Below are positions 24,701 through 36,700 of a DNA stretch of 64,000 nucleotides, in pieces. Source of the DNA: Megalonaias nervosa (Eukaryota; Mollusca; Bivalvia; Unionida; Unionidae); assembly GCA_016617855.1 (NCBI GenBank), contig JAECUM010001722.1, positions 104,914 to 168,913 of the forward strand, read 5' to 3'. Under the pieces are notes generated by a model. The model saw nothing but the letters and a program-made list of their open reading frames with translations, was not told the origin of the DNA and did not search any database. A program made the translations under genes and the position numbers. Numbering within the stretch: position 1 is the stretch's first letter; every line of letters starts with the position of its first letter.

Positions 24701-27700
24701 AAGCCATTTGAGGTTAAGGGATGAAACTTGCTACATTTGTTATGTATCATACAGGAATGGGGGTCTATCATCAAGGTCACATACCAATAGTTCAGACATT
24801 TTCACTTCAAGTCTATAACTTTTAAACTTACTTAAGATAAATTAATGAAATTTGGTACACTTGTGTCTTGTCATTATATGTGATGCATTTGGGTCAATAT
24901 TATAGGTATATAATTTATAGCTGCTCTTGTTTCAGCATTATGTCCTAAATGCTGTTTCAGATGCAGGGCTGAACCATGGAACAGCTAGTGTTTTGTTTGA
25001 TAGTATTGTGCATATCATAGTCTTGATTTGTATTCAAGATCAAGGTAGCTGATCAATTGAGTCCACTTTTCTGCACTTTTTCTCTAATGTAGTTTAAGAT
25101 AGAGACATAAATTTGGTTCCTTTCCATTTTTTTCTGCTATTGCTGTCAAAGGGGTCACAAATAGATTTCATCTTTCTGTTCTTTTGGTGACCTCACATAA
25201 ATAACCAGAATTCGCTTGTCCCTCCCCACCAATCTCTTTTATATACCCTCTGTAAGGTAGAGCTTATTCTGCTTAGATATTGTCCAACCTACATCAGTCC
25301 ATCTGTCACCAATTTTGTTTTTGTAGAAAGATTTGATTTGCCCACTATCTACAGTTGCCAAACTTGTACATGGCTTGCACATGCAGTAAGAGAGAACCCC
25401 ATAAATTTCAAGGTTAAAAGCTCAAAGGTTAAGGTCAGTGTAATTGAATGAAGAAAATTGGTTTCTGGTTTCAGTAACTCTTGTTCTCTACCAGATTTTG
25501 TGGATGCATTGCATGTTTTGCAGAAGAACCCAATTGACTGAATGTTAAAAGGTCAAGGTCAGTCACTGAAAGAAGAAAATTGTTTCTACACAATAACATT
25601 AGTCTGTTCATTTTGGGGATGAAAGGTCAGAATACAAGGTCACTGACTGAAAGAAGAAAAACAACTTTAGCATCATAACTTTAGTTCTAGACCACACATC
25701 TTGACCAAAGTTTGTGGCAGACTTGTACATAAGGTATGGAAGAGGCCTATTTTCTTTGGGGTCAAAATTGTTGCTGCACATTAAGTTTACTTCAAGACTG
25801 CATATGTTGGCCAAAGTTTAAGGTCATGAGACCTTTTTGTCAGGAATATCCATAGTCAGCTATAACCTAATAGTGTCTACATGCAGTGCTGTTGAAAACA
25901 TTAAGCAAGTGTACGACATGCTGTTCACTGGTTTCTTGTTTTTCTGTGACAGCCCGCATCAAATTCCATCATACTTGTCACCTGAAGATATCTAGGGAAT
26001 GTGAACAATGTCAGCTGTCACTGGTTAGAAAGATAGGCAATATTAAGGTTAGAGGTGACATCTTTTGGAGGTATTTGATTTGATTTGGTTTGGTTTGGTG
26101 CTTTATGGCACAGCAATATGAGTAATAATTTAGTGCTGAGTGCCTTCCCCAAGGACACACCATGGTAGGTGACCCAGGCTGATCTGATGGTAGGATTTGA
26201 ACACAAACCCTTTCGTTTAGGAGTCAGGCATGGTTACCACTGAGTCAGCATGGCTCCCTTTCCAGAGGGAAGAAAATAGACTCTCTTTTGAGGAAATTTA
26301 GATAGGTCAATTATCAAAATAAAAGAATGCATCCTCTTTAAACTTTTTGTCATTAGTTTGATATCTAATAATGTGTTTTAAAAAACTGACAGCTTATTCC
26401 TGTTCTTGATTTTAGACTGGTAGGAAGACCTGGAGATTACAACATGGTGTTTGGTGCACGCCAGGAAGAGGTAGCTAATTATGATTGTAATTAGTTGTTG
26501 TTGTAGGGTTTAACACCATTTTTCAGCACAAGATAAGCTAAACATGTTGGCCAGTATAAATGGTGGAGGAAGAACCCATGAAAACCCTGGAAAGAACCAT
26601 GAACCCACTAGAAGCTACTGGCAAGTTTTCTTATGTACCCACATTGACCGAGCCCAAGACTTGAACCCATGCAGACAGAGGTGAGATGGCAGTGATCCAT
26701 AACAGTGAGCACTTTAGACCACTCGGCCACTCATGGTCCCATGATTGTAATTAGATAAACATATTAAAAAGATGAATTGTGTTGGCTTTGACTCTTTTAC
26801 TGTTACATATAGTTCAATATGGCCCATATTTTACACTTCCTTAACTCATACATGCCAACCATTATGCTTTTGGCATGATCATTACACTTTTTTTTCCAGC
26901 AAATTATTTTTTCTGCAAGACTGCACATGGATTACGTTTTTTTGCTACATCAAAAATTAAATTGAAAATAAAGCAATAAGAAGTTGATTTTGTCATTTTA
27001 TTATCATCTCTTTAATTCCACTCTTATAAATTTGAGAATATTCTTTAAAAGTGACTGTTGCATGAGAATAGCGTAAAAAGACTTTCCTTATTTGCTATTT
27101 ATAGCAACTGTATTTGACCCCATTTCCAAGAAAACAGATGGGTTTCTTCAAAAGTGCTTTTTGCATAACATATTCATTTTATTGATGAGCTAGTTAGGAA
27201 GTGCACTAGTCTATATTTTTAAAGAAAATGGCACCAGATGTTAAGTGAAATGCTTAATGGTGTGACTTGTGGATGTTATATGACGGAAATGTTAGAGCAG
27301 ATGGATCTTTTCAAACTTCAAAACATGTCAGATCATAAAAAGTGACAAATAACACCGCTTTACAAACTTTAAAAGGGGGCCCCGAGTGGCTGAGTGTCTA
27401 AAGCGCTCACCATTCTGGATCACTGCCATCTCACCTCTGTCTGCGTGGGTTTGAGTCTCAGGCTCGGCTAACCTGGGTACGTGAGAAAGCTTGCCAGTAG
27501 CTTCTCGTGGGTCGGTGGTTTTTCCCGGGGTTTTACTGGGTTCTTCCTCCGCCAGTTATACTGGCCGCCATGTATAGCCTATCTTGTGCTGAAAAATGGC
27601 ATTGAAACCCTACAACAACAACAACAACAACAAACTTTAAAAGAAGAATTTGCGAGTAATGTAATACAGCTCTGAGCACCTGACCATGATTGTTGCCGAA

Positions 27701-30700
27701 TTCAGTTAATGATGATTCAGCAAAAATTACACATGTAGAATAGTTGAAGTGAGTGCTGAATATAAATAATTTTTCAGTATGTTTAGTGCTTGTATTTTGG
27801 TTCTAATCGATATGGATTTTTGACCAGCTGAAGAACCAGGTTGGTCGTAAAAATGTATCTTTTAATACTGGCTGTAATTCTGGAATGCAATATATAGACT
27901 ACACTTTTTATGCCCAAATTATGCTCTTTTGCCACTTATAATAACAATAATTATGCTTATAACTAATGAGGGTGGGGTAGGGCGGGTTTGCATGTAGTTG
28001 TACTTATTAAGCTTGGATAAGTAATCTTCAAGCTTGTCTTGAAAACCACATGCATAACAAATACGATGCACATAAAAATAATTACAGAATCTATTAAGCA
28101 TATGAAATCATTATGGGCCTTAAAAACATGTGGATGTTGTAATGATTTAGGGATTTTGTGGTGGTCCACAAGGGCCAGAAATGGGCCCCCGTCTCAGTGA
28201 GAAGGATTTCAGAATCGTGTAGACTTCCTAGTGTTGGCAAGTTACTCCAAGAATTTGTTTTTCCCAGTTTGGTATAATTATTTTCCAAAATGATGGGCAT
28301 AGGTCCCATTCCCAATTTACCCTGGAAAAATTGTTAGGATTTGAGCTGTCCATTCACATTGTTGCATCACTTTCCCTCTGCAGTACTCCTACTGGTACCA
28401 GATGGACACTATTATTGCTTTAATTAAAATAAATAAAATATTAATGAAGATTTGTTAACACAATGTTATGGACTTGCATGGTAATAAATGGTCCATCAGA
28501 GATTCAAGTATCCCAAGGCTGCTACCTACATTAGAGAGCTCATTGTTCTGGTTGTCCTCAGATTTTACTCATTAATAACGTGTTTTGTGTGTCCAGAGAT
28601 TGAACTCGTAACCATTTGTCCACCAGGGCAAGTTATATGCTTTCCTGTTTATAGACAATGTAATATATACTTTTTCAGACAAGTGTGTATGTTATTTCCT
28701 CCATGCTTTATATCAATATATCATATATGCGTATTTTTCTTGGTGGTCTGTGTAAGTATATGGAAATGTTGGCATGTTCTGACCATTCTTTTGACCACTT
28801 AAGTGTATAATGTCATTGCTTTGCATTTGCTTAAATGTAAATAATCCAGTATCGCTTTAGTAGTTGGAATAAATTTTAAGCAGAACAGTTGACATTCTGC
28901 AGATTTGAATGTTATCAATAAAACAGTTAAAAAGTATATGATACAGTGTTATATATTTTCAGTGTGAACCAGGTGGTTGTCTAATTGAGTTGTGTATACA
29001 GTTGGCCATCATCATGGCAGGGAAGCAGATTGTCCAAAACAACTTGATAGAGATTGCTCTTCCGTAAGTTGAATGCATTTCTCCTTCAGATACATTTTCC
29101 AATCACATTAACTGTTGGAATATAAGCTTGCTTGCTTGAGAAAGCAGCCCTACTAAAAGACCAAAAGAAATGGTCTTTTTCTATCTCAAATAGACAAAGG
29201 GTAATAATGCTTGCCCTGTACCTCCCCTTGCCACTACCAGGTGTCATTAACTTTTAAGCTTTGCTACTGTACTAATAACACATATTATACCTCAAACAAT
29301 CCAAACCATCTTAGTTTTAAAATTGGACCATTCAGCTTTAAATTTGGATTTATTATGTTGGACAATCATTCTTCTACAGGTTGTATACATTAAGTTTACA
29401 ATTTAAAAAAAAATGTGAGTGACTTTGTTATCTTTATGGGCCTCAACTACTTAAGACCATGTTACAACATGCTGTCATTGAATTCATGTTCCCATTTAGC
29501 AGTTATTGTGATAATGACTATTTTTCCATTTATAGTAATGGGGGTGGTATTAGCAAGTAAGTAACATGTTGAATTGCTAAGTTATTCTTTGTTTTCTTTT
29601 CTTGGATCGTAGCAGTAGTAGTAAATATATGAACCAAATGCATGAAATGCAAAAAGTTCAAACAAAGGAAGACAACCATGACTCTTGTATCATATGTACT
29701 TAGTGTACATCATCTGTGCCATGCAGCGTGTGCAATACATGGACAGAGAAAATCTGGGCTACAGTAGTCCAGAAGAAATCAAAAGGGAAGGAAAATTGGA
29801 ATAAGTCGAGGAAAGATAACATTGACGTCCTCAGTATACATCTGAAGTCAACCTTGATTGCTAGACTTGTGGTGGATGCTGGGTCCCTCCCTCAAACTAA
29901 AAGTTTGTTGCTTGCAGTTGTCAGCCACAGTCTCATCAGCAGCATTGGAGGAGAATACTGACGAGATGATAACAACCATTCACCTTCAAACAGATGTGTT
30001 ATCTGGGTCAGGAAATGATGACACAGCTATTGACGTCAGGCCAGATATTAACTTTATTTCCTGCACTCACTTCCACACCTTTTTCTAGCTCATTTGTGGG
30101 GAGTGTCACACCTACCCGTGCCAATTTTAAGCTGCTCAGACCCATGCGTGTCTGAGCATGGCCTTTTGACCTCTAAGTCCGGATGCATAGGGTTTTGTAC
30201 TGGATCAATTGAATCTATTTCATAATACAACCTCACCATCACCAGCTTTCCAGATGTCCCCTGCATGCGGACTTTTTGATAAAACAGTCTGGTCATCTAG
30301 GATATACAGGGATCTTAGTGATAGATCCAACCTTTTAGCCATAGTTTGCGACATACCCTTACTATGATGGAGATTTCAGTGAGAAATCTGTCCATCTAGC
30401 CAGGCCTTTGGAGTGACTGATACCATTAAAACATGGATTGTCTTCTATACCACCAGCATCCAGGCTGACCATATGCCAGGCAAACCAGCCAGCTATTCGG
30501 GCAGTGCTGAAATTCAGTCCACCGCTTATCCACATGGGAGAGTTAGTGCCATTTTCAAAGAGGACGGAATTGAGTCTAGAATTCTACCTGGTATGGCTTA
30601 TGTAGAGCTGCAAGCAGAAATAGATCAGGACTCAACACATACTGAGCATTACAAAGCTCCTACAAGCAGCTGTTCTCAGATCTGACCACAAAACTGACTG

Positions 30701-33700
30701 TATTTGGCTTCAAGGTAGCAGTCGAGGAAATTTATAGGGTGTTGACAACTTTATGCCCTCCACCTCTTATTGCTACTCAAAACTATAAAGTTAAAAGATC
30801 AGTAGGTTTCGATGAGGCAGAAGAGACATCATTCTTTTGGCTCCTTCCCAATTTGGGTGTCAATTAGAATTGGTGACCCAGAAAATTCTAAGGCTTTCTT
30901 TTCAGAAAGTCAAGTACCAGCGACATTCACATTTCAATGATAAAAAAACTCAGACATCTTCAGTACTGATCTTCCGACCCTTGACAAAAAGCTAGAAGCA
31001 GTTCACATGTCTGCTCCACTGTTGAATAAAATGGACCTAAAATGCGTTCCATGCCAGAGCTAGTCCAAAACATAGTGGCTACATCTTCAACGTCAGATTT
31101 GGCCTCATTGGTAATTTTCTGACTTGGGGAGAAGTCTAGCAATTACCACGCTTAGTGGGTGACAACCAGGATTGTTAGTGTCATTAACTGGGCAGCTCAA
31201 CATTCCAAGGCCAATGCGTTGACTGTTGTGGCCAACTTAGACCTGATAAGATGTAACACATGTCTGCGGTGCATGTCACTCAAGTCTCATCATACCCAGG
31301 CTTTACATATATTTTCACGTCCCCATCCACCCTGTGTCACAGAAATTTCTGTTTTGTTTACCACAGCATGGTTTATAAGTTCAAGGTCCTACCCTTAGGC
31401 CTCATCATCAGCCCTTGGGTTTTTACCAAGGTTATGGATTTTGTAGGCATCCTGTTATAATCGACTTTATCTGCTATGATGGCAGTGTACCTAGATGACA
31501 TCCTCCAAATACAGATGGTAAGTGTATTCTACTCCAAGGCAGAAGCATACATCTGTCACTTTTATATCATCCAGGCTTTCTAGTGAACAGGGAAAAGTCC
31601 AACTTCTGTTCATCCCAGCTTTTTGCCTATCCGGGTATAGAGTTATCACCAACCTGAATCTGGTATGTCTTCTTCGCATTTGTTAAATAAGAATCATCAG
31701 ACTGTTCAAGCCTGCTACCAACAGGACTTGGATTTCAGTGGGAGAGTTCTTGCAGATCCACGGATTATTCAGTGCAGCAAATGATCTAGATAACTCAATG
31801 GTACCCCTTTTCAAGTCCCCTCAATCAAACAGTCATGATCATGCACAAGGTATGATCATCCCTGCATCAGTGGTGCAACCCACCACAACTTTCTTAACCA
31901 TTGTAGGGGTCACAAATCAAGTAACCCTAGGCTGTGTTGCTAGTGTAATTGGGAGAATGGATTATCATTTGCATGGTGAATCCAGCCATCATTCCCAAGA
32001 AGGACACCCGAGGTAGAGGTCAGATGCTCAGCATTCGCTCCTCCTATTACCTATTCTCCTAATATTAATATGATTCGGGAACGTATTTGAAGGAGAAAGC
32101 AAATTTTTAAGTAAATTGCATTTCCTTGGGAATACTTACCCAGTCACATTACTTAAAAACCATCCCAACTACAACACCCTGCAAGCATCACTAAGCTGAA
32201 TTACTAGCAACACCTGGTGGTGGCAAAGGGAGGTAATGTGCAAGAATTATTAACCTTTGTCTATATGAGATAGGCAGAAAAAGACAATTTTTTTTATATC
32301 TTTTAGTAAGGCTTGATTCACAAGCTAGCATGCTTATATCCCTATGTTAATGTAATTGGATAAGTATTCTCAGAGAAACACAATTTACCTAAACATTTGC
32401 TTTCTTAAGCCTTTATACATGTAACCAGGCATGTAATAATAATCATAAAATTAACAAAATTGCAATAATAATATTAATGCAGTTTATTGTACACTTTTCA
32501 AATTCCTCTGCCATTATCCTTAGCGGGGACATGTAGTGTTACCAATGTCCAGTAGTCTAGTCACATCCATCACAAATTTCATTTCTGTTTAAAAAAATAA
32601 AGGACCTCATAGGTTGAAATAAAATTTGATTTGAGGCTTTAAGAAAGCTGGTGTCAAGTTTGAATTTCACTGTTTCCTGATGAAATGTATAGAGTTATGT
32701 TTAAAGCCTCATGTTGAATAAGATAACACAGCAAATTGTACAATAGAGAAAAATATAATTCCTTTCACAATACAATATAATCCTTCATTACCTAATATAG
32801 GCCTTATAATTAATAAATATTGGAGTCTCCTAAATTTATCAAATAAAAACAGCATAAAATCACTTTACAACAATAAACCAATTCTTGCTTATAGAAGACC
32901 CAAGAATTTGCAAGATTGTCTGATTAGAACTAAACAGACAGAAAATAAAAAAAGACAATTCTCGTCATCTAAATGTAATAGATACCGGTGCTCACAATGT
33001 GCAAACATTAGAGAAAGTTCTTCTTTCAGTAGCGCTAATACAAAAGAGGTATTTTCTCTACGTTAAAATACTAACTGCATATCAGCTGATGTGATTTATT
33101 TGATAACCTTTAAAAAATGTAATATGCATTATGTTGGACAAACACTTCAACAAGTTTCTAAGAGAATGAATAATCATCGCTTTCATATAAAAAATTATAG
33201 AGATCCTCAGTTTTCCTCTAATATTTCAACACATTTTAATACCAATAATCACTCTCTACTCGATTTTTCTTTCATGCCAATAGATATTGTGCATGGAGAC
33301 ATGAACAAACTCATAAAAGAAACTTACTGGATTCATAAATTAGATACTTTGTATCCTAATGGCTTTAATACCAATGCACTATATAAAATTGTATAAAATA
33401 TATCTATATTTTTTAAATTGATAAATTGTATATCCTTTATAACAATATAATTATATGTATAACTGTTTGTCTCTATTTTATTCTATTATTTTATCATTTT
33501 AAAATGAACACTGTGAAATTGAAGTACCCTGGCATATATATTTAAAAAACTGCCTTCCCTGGGTACCATATATGTTTAAATGGAACAGCCCTTAAATAGA
33601 TTTACAGCTTCATCACATCATCCAGTATTATGCTTTTCTTAAGCTTTTACACCTAGGGAATAGCAAGCATTCAATATTGGGAAGACGCTGATTCTCTGGC

Positions 33701-36700
33701 CTCTTGTATTAATTATCTTTTTCTTTATTAAATAATTGTATTTTTATTTTTCTGTATTATGATTGATGCATTTCTTAAAATATTGCTGTATCTTTAGGAT
33801 ATATAACGATTAACTTGTTATAAGTTGTCATAAAAGCAACTTTTTCATGATTTCTGTTTGTTTTTTGCTTCATCGTGCAGAAAACTGCTTAAGCTGGCAA
33901 AGAGACTCTACAGGAGGAAGTTCAAGAAGGAGACAGCAGAGCAGAAGGCAAACATGGCAGGGTGGGAGAAAGACTATGAGCTCTCCGTGGCTGAAAACAC
34001 ATCACTCTTCCAGGAATACCTTGAGATGGTACTACAGTTTGGATTCCTAACAATATTTGTAGCAGCCTTCCCAATAGGGCCACTATGCTGTTTGCTAAAC
34101 AATATCATTGAGATCAGATTTGATGCACTAAAATTCACAACAGACCTAAGGCGGCCAGTGGCAGAGAAGACAGCTGATATTGGTAAGATTGGCAAATTCT
34201 CTATTCATAATTTTGTCATCATGACCTCAGCTATAAGGAAAAATATATACTGTATTTCATGTGGTACACAGTTCAGTCATAAAAGTCATAATTAGTTGTT
34301 CTAAAACATTTTTTACAAAGAAGTAAGTTTTATAATAGAAATGTTTTAAGTTTTCATACAAATGAAGTCTGAAATCTAAAGATCAACATGTTTGAGAATT
34401 AATGTATTCATAAAGGTATTGTAAAAAAAGAAATTTAAAAAAAAATGACCTAAGTAAATAAGATGTATAGTGAAAATTAACTGTAAGCATCACCTATTTT
34501 TTGTCTGAAAATTTGATGCATCTTGAAGATTTTCTCTTCAATAAAAATGTGAATAAAATTGTGTATCAAAGGTACTAGCCATTTTCAATAAAATATACAT
34601 TGAACTAAAATTACTATAATAACTTTGCCCCATTTGTACATCTATTCATCAGGTATAGATCTTTTCAACCATATGAAAATAATACATACCAATGTCCTTC
34701 ATAGAGATCTAAATTTGGATGAAGTGTTGATAGAAATTTACTATTTACAGAACTTCATGTCTTCCAGTTTGCAAATCTTGTTGTAAATCATAATGAAATT
34801 GTCTCCATTGTTTGAAGCAAGTTGGTGCTACTTTTAGCAATGACATGATCACTCTGAGCACATGAGCTTCATGTTACAAAAGTCAGAGAACCTTGGAAGA
34901 AAAATTGATGAAGGAAACAGTTGGGATCTGAGAAACCAAGAATTAGTTTTTGGGGCGTGGGCCTAGGATTTTGTTGAGAAAAACATTCTAGCTCTTACAT
35001 AGCTCAAAAAAAAAATATGCAACATATTAGTGGAAAATCTTTATCTTGAGGCAAAAAGGCAACATCCTCACTCAAAGGAAAATCCCTTCCCCCTTAAATG
35101 GTCAGTCACTATTGAACTAGCTTAATATATGTTTCATTGAGTGGATATATTAAAATATCAACACCTAATGCTTGTGTGAATTCATCTTGGCAGAAGTTCA
35201 CATCATCAGTCTCGATCTTTTTAACTACTGTACATATACCAGGAGTAATTCACTGATAAGGCAGTTAGCTTTAACACTGTTTAATAATTAACATATTTAT
35301 TTTTTAATCAGCTTTTTGGGACATATGCTGCTAAGTATATATTTTCAGTTCTTCCTCTTTTCATTGAATAATGTTAATTTATGTTAATATACATCATTCA
35401 GTGTACAGTGTAATGCTTGGTGTTTACTCATACAAGTTTCTTAACCACTGAAGCCTTTGTACTTGCCGACAGAGGTGTCAGATCTTTGAATTTAAAATAA
35501 CAATTATGCTTAGCAAGAGTAACAGTTAGAACCAATACCATCTACAGGAAGTGTATATGCACTTACTGACCAAGGGTACTTTTCTTATGTGAAAATGGAG
35601 ATGTTATTTTACTTGCAGTGAAAACAACACAGATTTCTAAATGATCATTTTTTGGATTTGAACTAATTGGAGTTTGTGTAGATATAAATACACCACTCCC
35701 TCGATAACTCGCGCCTGGATAATTCACGAACCCGCTTATAATGCATTGTCCGGCATGGCTCCCAATTTTTTTTCCAAGAAAATATATTTTAAAATGTGCT
35801 GAACGTGAAAAAAATCATGATAAGAATTGGTAAATTGGTAAATTGAACCTTGATAAATACCGTATTTTATGTAAATTTTCGTACACGAAAAAATAGTTAT
35901 TAATCATTAATTTTTGTAAAAACAGAATGGGAATACGGTATTTTCAATCTTTTCTGCAAATGTAAATCTTCTTAGTGGAAATTTTATGTCCGATAATTTA
36001 ATGAATTTTTCAAATAATACAAAGTGATATGTACAAAAAATTATGATACATTTAAATAATTATTATTTTGATAACTGGATTGTGTACGAAAAATTAAAGG
36101 GAACGAAAAAATACATGAAATACGGTAGCTCATTTTATCATCGGAAATGGTGATCATTGCCCGTAAAGATAGAATCCATATTGTGAAATTTGCAAGTTCT
36201 AATAAGATATCACATATTATGTTTGGGTATTTTTTGAGAGAAATAGTTGTCAATACACTGTAAATAAACAGTCTGGTGAATCAGCGATCCACGGAAAATT
36301 CTGGTAAATGCTAACAGGTGGCAACAGAGAATGAAATAAACACCAATTAAATGTCTTGCTATGTGAAATTCACGTTCTAATCCTTTAATTTCGCTTCAAT
36401 GTAAACACTATAATCGCAACATATTCTCTTCTATGAAAACATGAAAAGAGTCAATCGACCGTCACATCGAAACCCGTGAGTACTTCTGTGAGAACCTAAT
36501 TACATGCCGGCTTTGTTTTGATCAACAACTTGGGGAAGTGTTTGTTGCATTAAAAAAAATCAATTAAAAGAGACCTGTGTTGTTTTATCACTTTGAATAT
36601 GTCTTTTGTATCAAATCAAGCAAGGGAAGTACAATTAAAAAAAATTCAAAGGCATGCCAATAGCAGCATAAGTTCTTGTGGTCATTACCGTTCTCAAAAT

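Noticed and set aside
34183..34295. Extension of exon E by read-through
   Set aside because: A GTAAGA donor ends the exon at a conserved boundary, and the following residues do not match anoctamins while exon F does.
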